Assembly: GCA_947478725.1 (NCBI GenBank)
Contig: CANJWZ010000016.1
Span: forward strand, 1 to 64,000
Length of the DNA: 64,000 bases
Direction of reading: 5' to 3'
Source of the DNA: Comamonadaceae bacterium
GTDB lineage: Bacteria > Pseudomonadota > Gammaproteobacteria > Burkholderiales > Burkholderiaceae_C
The position numbers were made by a program, and so were the translations under genes. Under the pieces are notes generated by a model. That model had not been told where the DNA came from, ran no database searches, and worked only from the letters and a program-made list of their open reading frames with translations. Positions 1 through 8,773 of this stretch are shown here, piece by piece (within the stretch, counting starts at the first letter, position 1; each line of letters opens with the position of its first letter).

Positions 1-206
1 AGGTCCTTGCGAATCCCCCGCTTTCATCCTTAGATCGTATGCGGTATTAGCGTAAATTTCTCTACGTTATCCCCCACGACTGGGCACGTTCCGATATATT
101 ACTCACCCGTTCGCCACTCTCGAGTATTGCTACTCTACCGTTCGACTTGCATGTGTAAGGCATGCCGCCAGCGTTCAATCTGAGCCAGGATCAAACTCTT
201 TAGTTT
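1..206 (-). rRNA. rrs: 16S ribosomal RNA, 5' end (truncated by window)
   Basis: Reverse complement of 181-199 is AGAGTTTGATCCTGGCTCA, followed by GATTGAACGCTGGCGGCATGCC, the universal 5' end of bacterial 16S. Confidence 0.97.
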
Positions 207-490
207 AATCACTGCAATAATTTTCCACTCGCTGCACGTGAATGCAGCAAGAAACTCATAAAAACGGAATTGAAGAGAAATCATTGACGATTTCACTTTT
301 CTCTATCTTCATGAGCGTTTAAAGTCAAAAGACTTTGTCTACTTTCAACCAACCGAAGTCAGTTAATTTTGACTGGCAATCGCCTTCAAACGCCCATACT
401 TATCGGCTGTAAATTTTTAATGATCCTGACTATTTGCAATCTGCGAAGCAGCTTGCTTTAGGTCGGTAGCTGTAATCAGCTGAGCCTTCG

Positions 491-520
491 ATTATATACC
501 GGGGTTTTAATCCCTGTCAA
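491..520 (-). promoter_or_regulatory. rRNA promoter (proximal), TTGACA-N18-TATAAT
   Basis: Minus strand TTGACAGGGATTAAAACCCCGGTATATAAT upstream of 16S. Confidence 0.75.
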
Positions 521-589
521 CTTGAAGGTCTTCGCTACTTTTGCTTGACTTTACTTTCGTAGAGTCTTACTAATTTAGCAGAGCCTCAA

Positions 590-619
590 ATTATATACCG
601 GTTTTTTTGTTTCCGTCAA
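590..619 (-). promoter_or_regulatory. rRNA promoter (distal), TTGACG-N18-TATAAT
   Basis: Minus strand TTGACGGAAACAAAAAAACCGGTATATAAT; shares CCGGTATATAAT with the proximal promoter. Confidence 0.75.
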
Positions 620-748
620 ACTAATTTGAGACTTTTTTCTGCTGACTGACCGTTTGCACAGTTGATACCTTGGGGCATCTTCTCTTCAGCAGAGCCTGCA
701 ACTATAGCACGCTAATCTGCCCGGTGGCAAGAAACCTTGATATTTTTC

Positions 749-3028
749 TCAGCCCACGAGCGGCAGCGTGCGCTGCCGCTTCCCCGTGAGGGCAAACATG
801 GCATTCGCCACGGCCGGCGCGAGTGGCGGCACGCCAGGCTCGCCCACGCCGCTGGGTGGGGCTCGACTGCTCACAAAATAGGTATGGACCTGCGGGCTTT
901 TGGCCAATTTTTGCAGGGCGTAATCGGAGAAGTTTTTTTGCTGTACCTGGCCATCATGAATGTCTATTCGCCCGTACAGCGCGGCTGACAGGCCGAAAAT
1001 CACCGCTCCCTCCATTTGTTGGGCCACGATGCCAGGGTTGACGACGGTGCCGCAATCGATCGCGCAGACGACCTGATGCACCCGAGGTACGCCCGCCTCC
1101 AGCGACACCACAGCTACCTGCGCCACGATCGAGCCAAAGGACTCGTGCAAAGCAATACCGCGCGCCTGCCCCGCCGGCAGCGCTGTACCCCAGCCCGCTT
1201 TGGCGGCCGCCAAATCAAGGACAGCCAAGTGACGCGGCGCACTTGTCAGCAGTGACCTCCTGTAGGCCAGTGCATCCTGCCCAGCCGCTTGAGCCAGCTC
1301 ATCCATAAAGCAATCAGAAAAGAACGCATTGTGTGAATGCCCCACTGAACGCCAGTAACCCACGGGCACTGAGCTGCGTGTGGCGACATGTGACATTTTT
1401 TGGTGCGCAAATGCATACGGCAAACCAAACAGGCCTTCGGCCGTGGTTTTGTCCGGCATCTCCAGAGGCCCGTGCAAAACAGTGGCGGCCCGCTCAAACC
1501 AGCGGGGCGATATGGCGTCGCCTGCAGATTGAATGCGCAGGCTGCTGGCAACACCCTGCGTATCTATTGATGCCTGTAGCCGTGCGGTGGCCATCGGTCG
1601 GTAAAAATCATGGGTCATGTCTTCTTCACGTGACCAGATCAATTGCACCGGTTGCCCGCCGCTGTCCATCGCAACGCGTACCGCCTGGGCGACAAAGTCA
1701 ACCTCCAGCCGCCTGCCAAAGCCGCCACCCAACAGAGTGACAACAACCGTCACATCATCAATATCAACACCGGCAACCCGCGCCGCAACCGCCGCGGCCA
1801 TTTGCGGTACCTGGCTGGGCACCCATATCAACACTTTGCCGCCAGTTACCTGAGCGGTGCAGTTCATCGGCTCCAGCGTGGCATGGGCCAGATAAGGTGC
1901 GCTGTAGGTCGCTTCCAACTTGCGCGCTGCGGCAGACTCAGCCGCCGCGACATCACCCTGCTCAAAAAAGACATGACCCGTGTCTTGCGCCAGAGCCGCC
2001 TGCAGCTGTTTTTCAATCGCCCGGCTGTCTAGCGCACCAGCCGGGCGCTGCTGCCACTCAAGCTGCACCGCTTGTGCCGCCTGTTGCGCGTGCCACCATG
2101 TTTTGCCAATCACCGCAAATCCAGCGCTTGAGCCAGCCCAGGCCTGGAGCGGCACGATGCGCAAAACGCCCGGCATGGCCAAAGCTGCGCTGGCGTTGAT
2201 GGCTCCGGGCGAGCCGCCCAGCATTGGGCACAAGCGCACCGCCGCATACAACATGCCCGGCAAACGCACATCCATCCCAAACATGGCCGTGCCATTGACT
2301 TTGTCAGGCACATCCGTGCGCGGTGCGCTCTGTCCAATCAGCGTCCAGTCTTTGCGCGCCTTCAGGCTGACATTGCCCGGCGGCGTTGAGACCGCATATT
2401 TGGCGAACTGGCCGTAATGGGCCGACCGCCCGGACGCATGCGAAACAACACCGTTCTTAACCGTCAGTTCTGCCAGGGGCAGCTTCCATTCCAACGATGC
2501 AGCCCCCAACAAAGACGCTCTGGCCGTGGCGGCCGCCAGACGCAGCGGCTCCCAGGCATCTGCCACGCTTGACGAGCCCCCTGTGACATGAATGCCCAGC
2601 TCGCGCGCCACCTTGCCGACCATCCACTGGCCGAGTCTGACTTGCATAGCAGCCTGTTTGCCGTTGTCGCCCAGTTGGCTGGGATGAAACGGCAGACTGG
2701 AAACCAGCATCGCCACATTGCCATAAATCGCATCGCTGCCCGCCTGAGCCAGCTTGATGCGGCTCAGCGGAAGATCAAGCTCTTCGGCCACCAGCATGGC
2801 CAGCGCGGTATGCACGCCCTGCCCCATTTCACTGCGCGCCATGGCCAGCACCACCCCACCGTCGGGGGTGATCTTGATCCAGCCATTCAGGGCAATGCTG
2901 GTGTCTACGCTGTCGATCGGCCAGAGCTTGCCCGAGCCCAAGCGCGACCGCGCAGGCAAAGCGCCCCAGCCAACCACCAGCGCGCCCAAGGCACCAGCAC
3001 CGCTGAGCAGCCACGTCCTGCGTTTCAT
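749..3028 (-). CDS. iorB: Xanthine dehydrogenase family molybdopterin-binding subunit (isoquinoline 1-oxidoreductase beta-like)
   Basis: [15 protein letters not shown] leader; [32 protein letters not shown] and [17 protein letters not shown] motifs. Start trimmed to 3028, giving an ATGA overlap with the 2Fe-2S subunit. Confidence 0.88.
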   Translation of the reverse strand: MKRRTWLLSGAGALGALVVGWGALPARSRLGSGKLWPIDSVDTSIALNGWIKITPDGGVVLAMARSEMGQGVHTALAMLVAEELDLPLSRIKLAQAGSDAIYGNVAMLVSSLPFHPSQLGDNGKQAAMQVRLGQWMVGKVARELGIHVTGGSSSVADAWEPLRLAAATARASLLGAASLEWKLPLAELTVKNGVVSHASGRSAHYGQFAKYAVSTPPGNVSLKARKDWTLIGQSAPRTDVPDKVNGTAMFGMDVRLPGMLYAAVRLCPMLGGSPGAINASAALAMPGVLRIVPLQAWAGSSAGFAVIGKTWWHAQQAAQAVQLEWQQRPAGALDSRAIEKQLQAALAQDTGHVFFEQGDVAAAESAAARKLEATYSAPYLAHATLEPMNCTAQVTGGKVLIWVPSQVPQMAAAVAARVAGVDIDDVTVVVTLLGGGFGRRLEVDFVAQAVRVAMDSGGQPVQLIWSREEDMTHDFYRPMATARLQASIDTQGVASSLRIQSAGDAISPRWFERAATVLHGPLEMPDKTTAEGLFGLPYAFAHQKMSHVATRSSVPVGYWRSVGHSHNAFFSDCFMDELAQAAGQDALAYRRSLLTSAPRHLAVLDLAAAKAGWGTALPAGQARGIALHESFGSIVAQVAVVSLEAGVPRVHQVVCAIDCGTVVNPGIVAQQMEGAVIFGLSAALYGRIDIHDGQVQQKNFSDYALQKLAKSPQVHTYFVSSRAPPSGVGEPGVPPLAPAVANAMFALTGKRQRTLPLVG

Positions 3029-3513
3029 GTCGTGGCTTTCTTGCCCAACCCCACGGGCAGACCCGCCGCCCGCTTGATCGCCAGCCGAATCCGCTGATAA
3101 GTCCCGCAGCGGCAAATATTCGTCATGGCCGCATCGATATCCGCATCGGTCGGCTTGGGTGTTTTGTCCAGCAGAGCGCTGGCAGCCATCAACATGCCCG
3201 ACTGGCAATAACCACATTGCGGCACCTGCTCGGCAATCCAGGCCAGTTGCAGGGCATGGGGTTGGGCTGGCGTGCCCAGCGCTTCGATGGTCTGGATGCG
3301 TTTGCCGACCACGCTTGAAGTGGGCACAACGCAAGAGTGCATCGCCTGCCCATCGACCTTGACGGTACAGGCACCGCAGGCTGCAACACCACAGCCAAAT
3401 TTGGTGCCGGTCATGTTCAGCACATCACGCAGCAACCACAGCAGGGGCATGGCCGGGTCAGCCACGGCCTCAACCGCTTTGCCGTTGATGGTCAATGTGA
3501 TCGAAGTGTCCAC
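3025..3513 (-). CDS. iorA: (2Fe-2S)-binding protein, isoquinoline 1-oxidoreductase alpha-like
   Basis: [15 protein letters not shown] and [10 protein letters not shown]...CRCGTYQRI double 2Fe-2S motifs. Confidence 0.9.
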   Translation of the reverse strand: MDTSITLTINGKAVEAVADPAMPLLWLLRDVLNMTGTKFGCGVAACGACTVKVDGQAMHSCVVPTSSVVGKRIQTIEALGTPAQPHALQLAWIAEQVPQCGYCQSGMLMAASALLDKTPKPTDADIDAAMTNICRCGTYQRIRLAIKRAAGLPVGLGKKATT

Positions 3514-3602
3514 CGCCGGGCTCCAAAATAGTCGTTACAAAGTCCACTATACAGAGCGGTCATGAAGACAACGGGATAATCCGTATCAACTTACCGGATC
3601 CT

Positions 3603-5552
3603 ATGGCACTCATTACCCTTCTTGACGCTCAACTCGCTTTTGGGCACGTCGCACTGCTCGACCACGCCGATTTTTCACTTGAGAACAACCAGCGCATCGG
3701 GCTGATTGGCCGCAACGGCACTGGCAAATCTTCGCTGCTCAAAATTTTGGCAGGCCTAGAAAAACCAGACGACGGCACACTGCAACTGCAGCAAAACCTG
3801 CGTATCGCCTATGTTCCGCAAGAACCCAGCCTGGACCCGCATGCAACAGTGTTCGTCGCGGCCAGCGCCGGGCTGGCCCGCACGCGTCAGGTGGTCGAGC
3901 TGTATCTGGCCGCCGACGAGCACACGGACCTGGACGCGCTCCAGTCTGAAATCGAAGCCCTCGACGGCTGGACCTGGGAGCAGCGGGTCGAAGAAACCCT
4001 GCACCGCCTGCACCTGGACAAAGACGCCATCGTCGGCTCCTTGTCGGGCGGCACCAAAAAGCGCGTCGCGCTGGCCCAGGCGCTGGTCGCCAAGCCTGAC
4101 GTGCTGCTCTTGGATGAGCCCACCAACCACCTGGACCTCGACTCGATTGCCTGGCTCGAGGAACTGCTGGTCAACTTCAACGGCAGCATCATCAGCATCA
4201 CCCACGACCGCGCCTTTTTGGACCAGGTCGCGACCGTGATTGTTGAGCTGGACCGGGGCAAGCTGCTCAGCTACCCCGGCAACTTTGCCCAGTACCTGGT
4301 GCAAAAAGAAGACCAGATGGCGCAAGAAGCCGTCATCAACGCCAAGGCCGACAAGCTGCTGGCCGCTGAAGAGGTGTGGATTCGCAAGGGCGTGGAAGCG
4401 CGCCGCACCCGCAGCGTGGCTCGCATCGGCCGGCTTGAGGTGCTGCGCGACAGCCGCGCCAACCGCCGCGACGCGGTGGGCAGGGTCAACCTGGACGTCT
4501 CAAGTGGCGAGAAAAGCGGCAAGATCGTGGCCGAGCTGACCAACGTGTCCAAAAGCTTCAGCCATCCGAACAGCGAAAAGATCGGGAAAATCATTGTCAA
4601 CAACTTCACCGGCACCCTGCTGCGCGGCGACAAAATCGGCTTGCTGGGCCCCAATGGCGCAGGCAAAACCACCCTGCTCAAGCTGATTTTGGGTGAGCTT
4701 CAGCCCGACGTGACGGTGCCACCCGGCAAAATCCGCCAGGGCGCCAACCTGCAAGTGGCCTACTTTGACCAGATGCGGGACGCGCTGGACCTGGACGCCA
4801 CGCTGGAAGACTTCATCAGCCCAGGCAGCGAATGGGTCGAGATCAATGGCCAGAAAAAGCATGTCAAAAGCTACCTGACCGACTTTTTGTTCAGCCCCCA
4901 GCGCGCCACCTCTCCGGTACGCACGCTGTCGGGCGGCGAGCGCAACCGCCTGCTGCTGGCGCGCCTGTTTGCGCGGCCCGCCAACGTGCTGGTGCTGGAC
5001 GAGCCCACCAACGACCTGGACATCGACACGCTGGAACTGCTAGAAGACCTGCTGCAAAACTACGCTGGCACCGTGTTTTTGGTCAGCCACGACCGGCGGT
5101 TTTTGGACAACGTGGTCACCAGCACCATCGCTTATGAAGGCACGCCAGACAACCCGGGTTTCTGGCGCGAGTACGAAGGCGGCGTGACCGACTGGATCAC
5201 CCAGTCCAAACGGGCCGCACAAATCACCGGCAGCGCCAAAACCACCGCCGCCAGCCAGAAAACGCCGGAAAAAGCCAAGAAAAGTGGGCAAAACAGCCCC
5301 CAGCCTAATGAATACTTAGGTGAGAAGCTATCAAAAAAGAAGCTGAGCTACAAAGAACAAAAAGAACTCGATGGCCTGCCCGCGCTGATTCAAACGCTGG
5401 AATCCCAGCAAAAAGCCATCGCCCAGGAGCTGTTTGACGGCAGCTTGTACAGCAGCAACCCCAAACGCGCGGCCGAGCTGACCGCCAAAAACGCCAAACT
5501 CGACGACGAGCTGCTGGACGCCATGCAGCGCTGGGAGACGCTGTCGACCTGA
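3603..5552 (+). CDS. uup: ABC-F family ATP-binding protein Uup
   Basis: Two ABC domains (GRNGTGKSSLLK, LSGGTKKRVALAQAL; GPNGAGKTTLLK, LSGGERNRLLLARL) plus C-terminal coiled coil KKLSYKEQKELDGLPALIQTLE. Confidence 0.94.
   Translation: MALITLLDAQLAFGHVALLDHADFSLENNQRIGLIGRNGTGKSSLLKILAGLEKPDDGTLQLQQNLRIAYVPQEPSLDPHATVFVAASAGLARTRQVVELYLAADEHTDLDALQSEIEALDGWTWEQRVEETLHRLHLDKDAIVGSLSGGTKKRVALAQALVAKPDVLLLDEPTNHLDLDSIAWLEELLVNFNGSIISITHDRAFLDQVATVIVELDRGKLLSYPGNFAQYLVQKEDQMAQEAVINAKADKLLAAEEVWIRKGVEARRTRSVARIGRLEVLRDSRANRRDAVGRVNLDVSSGEKSGKIVAELTNVSKSFSHPNSEKIGKIIVNNFTGTLLRGDKIGLLGPNGAGKTTLLKLILGELQPDVTVPPGKIRQGANLQVAYFDQMRDALDLDATLEDFISPGSEWVEINGQKKHVKSYLTDFLFSPQRATSPVRTLSGGERNRLLLARLFARPANVLVLDEPTNDLDIDTLELLEDLLQNYAGTVFLVSHDRRFLDNVVTSTIAYEGTPDNPGFWREYEGGVTDWITQSKRAAQITGSAKTTAASQKTPEKAKKSGQNSPQPNEYLGEKLSKKKLSYKEQKELDGLPALIQTLESQQKAIAQELFDGSLYSSNPKRAAELTAKNAKLDDELLDAMQRWETLST
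5285..5345 (-). repeat. Copy of dispersed GCTA-N9-AGC repeat family inside uup
   Basis: Minus strand gcttcttttttgatagcttctcacctaagtattcattaggctgggggctgttttg aligns without gaps to the intergenic copy at 14971 (tttgatagcttc, 9 nt, tattcatt). Confidence 0.6.
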
Positions 5553-5605
5553 TTTGTCGGCATCAGCTGACACAGGACCAGCGCTTGGCCAGGCTTAGCT
5601 TTGCC

Positions 5606-5802
5606 ATGCCTGCTCTATCCATCCAAATACAGCACAGCCGTTCGCAACTGGGCTTGTGTCTCTTCTGCTTGATGAGCTTGTGGCTGACCGGCTGCGCCTC
5701 CTTGCCAAGCGAGGTCCAGCCCCCACCAGCTTGGCCCTGACCGAAAACACAGACACCCGGCTGGGCAAGGCCGTGGCCAACCGTGCGGCGTATGCCCTCT
5801 AG
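5606..5802 (+). pseudogene. Decayed lipoprotein 5' remnant, possibly phospholipase D family
   Basis: MPALSIQIQHSRSQLGLCLFCLMSLWLTGCASLPSEVQPPPAWP* (lipobox LTGC), continuing in another frame as TSLALTENTDTRLGKAVANRAAYAL*. Confidence 0.45.
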
Positions 5803-5825
5803 AATGAAAAATCTAAGGAGGACAC

Positions 5826-5909
5826 ATGACTGATATTGCCACCCGAAACGTCACACACGACATCACACACGGTCGCAGCACCCTGCGCATCAACGGCCTG
5901 CTGCGGTGA
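5826..5909 (+). CDS. 27-aa upstream ORF overlapping the racemase start by GTGA
   Basis: AAGGAGG Shine-Dalgarno followed by MTDIATRNVTHDITHGRSTLRINGLLR*; stop overlaps the GTG at 5906. Confidence 0.35.
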   Translation: MTDIATRNVTHDITHGRSTLRINGLLR

Positions 5910-6652
5910 GCAACATGAACATCGTCGTCATCAACCCCAATACCACTGCCGCCATGACGGCTCGCATCGCCTCGACCGCAAAAGCCGTAGCACAAGCAGC
6001 CACGCAGATCATCGCCATCCAGCCCGGCAAAGGCCCTGCATCGATTGAAGGCTATGCCGACGAAGCGATGGCGGTGCCGCACATGCTGGAGGCGATGTTT
6101 GCGGCGCAGACAAATCATCCGGCGATTGCAGGCTACGTGATTGCCTGCTTTGACGACACAGGGCTGGACGCAGCGCGTTGCGTGCTTGATGCGCCGGTGG
6201 TCGGTATCGGTGAAGCGGCATGCCACCTGGCATCGCTGGTAGCGGCGCGCTTTAGTGTCATCACGACGCTGGCGCGATCTGTCAGCCCAATTGAGCACAA
6301 CCTCGTCAAGTACGGTCTGGCATCACGCTGTGCGCGGGTGCGGTCGGCCGAGGTGGCGGTACTTGATCTGGAAGACGCCGCGTCCGATGCCTATGCGCAA
6401 ATTTCCAACGAGATCCGCAGCGCCTTGAAAGACGACCGCGCCGAAGCCATCGTGCTGGGCTGCGCCGGCATGACCGACCTGGCGACGCGATTGTCGACAG
6501 AACACCACGTACCCGTGATTGACGGCGTGGGCGCGGCCGTCAAGCTGGTGGAAAGCCTGGCTGCCTTGGGCTTGAAAACCAGCAAACACACGACCTACGC
6601 CAAGCCGCTCGCCAAAGCGTATGCGGGCGCCTTACCCAACTTCATTTCCTGA
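5906..6652 (+). CDS. Asp/Glu/hydantoin racemase family protein
   Basis: MNIVVINPNTTAAMTARI N-terminus and AIVLGCAGMTDL / VPVIDGVGAAVKL motifs. Confidence 0.88.
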   Translation: MSNMNIVVINPNTTAAMTARIASTAKAVAQAATQIIAIQPGKGPASIEGYADEAMAVPHMLEAMFAAQTNHPAIAGYVIACFDDTGLDAARCVLDAPVVGIGEAACHLASLVAARFSVITTLARSVSPIEHNLVKYGLASRCARVRSAEVAVLDLEDAASDAYAQISNEIRSALKDDRAEAIVLGCAGMTDLATRLSTEHHVPVIDGVGAAVKLVESLAALGLKTSKHTTYAKPLAKAYAGALPNFIS

Positions 6653-6662
6653 GAACACCGTC

Positions 6663-7844
6663 ATGCCACTGATTCACGACACCGCCCACGCTTTTGTTCC
6701 CTACCCCGATGCGCCAGTACCGCACGCAGCCACCGGGCCCTTGAGCGGCCTGTGCTTTGCCGCCAAAGATTTATTTGACGTGGCGGGCTACCCGACAGGC
6801 GGTGGCCAGCCCTTTGTGCTGGCCATGTCGGGCATCAAAACCCAGACCGCGCCTGCGGTGCAGCAATTGCTGGACGCAGGTGCGCGGTTTATCGGCAAAA
6901 CCGTGACGGACGAGCTGGCGTTTTCGATGAACGGCAACAACGCGCACTTTGGCGCGCCCATCAATGGCGCTGCGCCTGACCGGATTTCAGGCGGCTCCTC
7001 GTCTGGCTCAGCGTCGGCTGTTTCCAGCCGGTTGTGCGACTTTGCACTGGGCAGCGACACCGGCGGCTCGGTGCGCGCGCCGGCCAATCACTGCGGCCTG
7101 TACGGCATTCGCCCAAGCCATGGGCGCATCAGCCTCGAAGGTGTGCTGGACCTGGCCCCCAGCCTGGACACCTGCGGCTACTTTGCACGGGACGTTGAAA
7201 CCTTTGCCCGCGTGTCGGATGTGCTGCTGGGTGCCGACGCCACGCCCTTGCCAGAAAAAATCCGCTTGCTCAAACCGACTGACATCTGGGCCCTGCTGGG
7301 TACTGAGCCGCTGCAAGCACAAACCGAACCGCTGGCGCGTGTTGAAGCGGCGCTGGGCAAAGCGCACGCCTGTGCTGTCGTACTAGATGACATCGACACC
7401 ATGTACTGGCAGTTTCGCTACCTGCAGGGGCGTGAGGCGTGGATGGTCAACGGCCCCCTGATTGAACGCTTTTGCCCGCCTCTCGGGCCGGGCGTGGCCG
7501 AGCGGTTTGACTGGTCAAGCAAAGTGACCGACGCACAATTGGCAAGCGCAACCGTCTACCGCGAGCGCTTTAAAAAACATCTGGCCGACCTGTTGGGCAA
7601 GGACGGGGTGCTGGTGATGCCGACCGTTGCCGACATCGCACCATTGACGATGGAAAGCGGTGAACAACTGGAAAGCTACCGCAACCGCTCAATTCAGATG
7701 CTGTGCATCGCGGGCCTGTCAGGCTTTCCCCAAATCTCGATGCCGCTGGGCCAGCGGCTGGGTGCGCCGCTGGGCTTGTCGCTGCTGGGCCCGCTTGGCA
7801 GTGATGCCAGTTTGGTCAAGCTGGCGCAGCGGATTGCTCAGTGA
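6663..7844 (+). CDS. Amidase (amidase signature family)
   Basis: Ser-Ser-Lys type signature GGSSSGSASAVSSRLCDFALGSDTGGSVRAPANHCGLYGIRPSHGR. Confidence 0.9.
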   Translation: MPLIHDTAHAFVPYPDAPVPHAATGPLSGLCFAAKDLFDVAGYPTGGGQPFVLAMSGIKTQTAPAVQQLLDAGARFIGKTVTDELAFSMNGNNAHFGAPINGAAPDRISGGSSSGSASAVSSRLCDFALGSDTGGSVRAPANHCGLYGIRPSHGRISLEGVLDLAPSLDTCGYFARDVETFARVSDVLLGADATPLPEKIRLLKPTDIWALLGTEPLQAQTEPLARVEAALGKAHACAVVLDDIDTMYWQFRYLQGREAWMVNGPLIERFCPPLGPGVAERFDWSSKVTDAQLASATVYRERFKKHLADLLGKDGVLVMPTVADIAPLTMESGEQLESYRNRSIQMLCIAGLSGFPQISMPLGQRLGAPLGLSLLGPLGSDASLVKLAQRIAQ

Positions 7845-7918
7845 TGGCTTGATCGCTCAAAGCACGCAGATCATTCAAAAGGCCCGTTAAGCGCTGCAGG
7901 CTAACCAATACGCGGACT

Positions 7919-7960
7919 AGCAGCTACTAAATAAGTAGCAAATCAGTTTCATTCAAGCGG
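7919..7960 (+). repeat. Dispersed GCTA-N9-AGC repeat, partial copy
   Basis: gctactaaataagtagc perfect inverted repeat between amidase and HiPIP genes. Confidence 0.5.
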
Positions 7961-8399
7961 CTTTTTTGTTGTACGCGCTGCACCATGCCTTGGCCAGCAC
8001 TTGCTTGCCGGGGTAGAGCGGGCAACCGCCTTGGTCAGCCGCGCCGCCCTGGTACAGCGAGCAGTTGCTGCACATCTGGCCGTCAGCGTATTTGGAGAAT
8101 TTGGCTTTGTCGGCTTTGGCTGCCACGGCAACGTAGCCGAGCGCTGCGGCTTGGGCGTCTTTTTCATCCACCAGCGGACCGCTGGCCAGGGCGGGAGCTG
8201 GGGCGGGTGAAGGTGCAGCGGCTACCGATTCGGGCGCAGGTGCTGGTGCTGGTGCTGGTGCTGGTGCTGGTGCTGACGCAGGGGCGGCAACCTCAGCCGG
8301 TTTTTTGTCGCCACAGGCGGCGAGCAGCGCAGCCGCTCCGGCGGCGGTGATCAACGGCAGGGCGGGAATGCTTTGAATCAGTTGGCGACGAGTGGTCAT
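7953..8399 (-). CDS. High-potential iron-sulfur protein (HiPIP) with Tat-like/lipobox leader and Ala-Pro linker
   Basis: C-x2-C-x16-C-x13-C in CSNCSLYQGGAADQGGCPLYPGKQVLAKAWCSAY; N-terminus MTTRRQLIQSIPALPLITAAGAAALLAAC. Confidence 0.9.
   Translation of the reverse strand: MTTRRQLIQSIPALPLITAAGAAALLAACGDKKPAEVAAPASAPAPAPAPAPAPAPESVAAAPSPAPAPALASGPLVDEKDAQAAALGYVAVAAKADKAKFSKYADGQMCSNCSLYQGGAADQGGCPLYPGKQVLAKAWCSAYNKKAA
8239..8274 (+). repeat. Tandem hexamer repeat (GGTGCT)x6 within the HiPIP gene
   Basis: Direct reading: six uninterrupted ggtgct units encoding the (AP)n linker on the minus strand. Confidence 0.95.
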
Positions 8400-8456
8400 G
8401 AAAAGGCTCCTTGGGTGTTGGCGATCAGCAATGATGGACTGAATTTTCAATATAGG

Positions 8457-8570
8457 CTAACGCGGCGGTGTTCGTCTGTCAGCCGATGGCACCAATTCGC
8501 TTGCAAAGCCCAAAAAGGCACGTATCCGGGCGGGCATCAGTTTGCGGGTGGGCAAGGCAACGTGCACCGT
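8457..8570 (-). pseudogene. LysR-type regulator C-terminal remnant
   Basis: Minus strand TVHVALPTRKLMPARIRAFLGFASELVPSADRRTPPR* resembles the LysR substrate-binding domain C-terminus; TAA directly upstream. Confidence 0.5.
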
Positions 8571-8773
8571 TTAACGGCCAAAAAGATAGAGAGTTCAGAT
8601 TGTTTCACGCATCGCAATGATTGGTTTTTCGCGGTTTCGTTTTCGGTCAACCGGATCAGCCCGAAAGCTCGTACCATCGCTGCGCCGACAGCACATCAGC
8701 GATTCAGCAAGACCAGGCCTGTGAGGCAGGACCGTGCGCTCAAAGTGACGACCTTGCTGGATACGCCCTGGGC

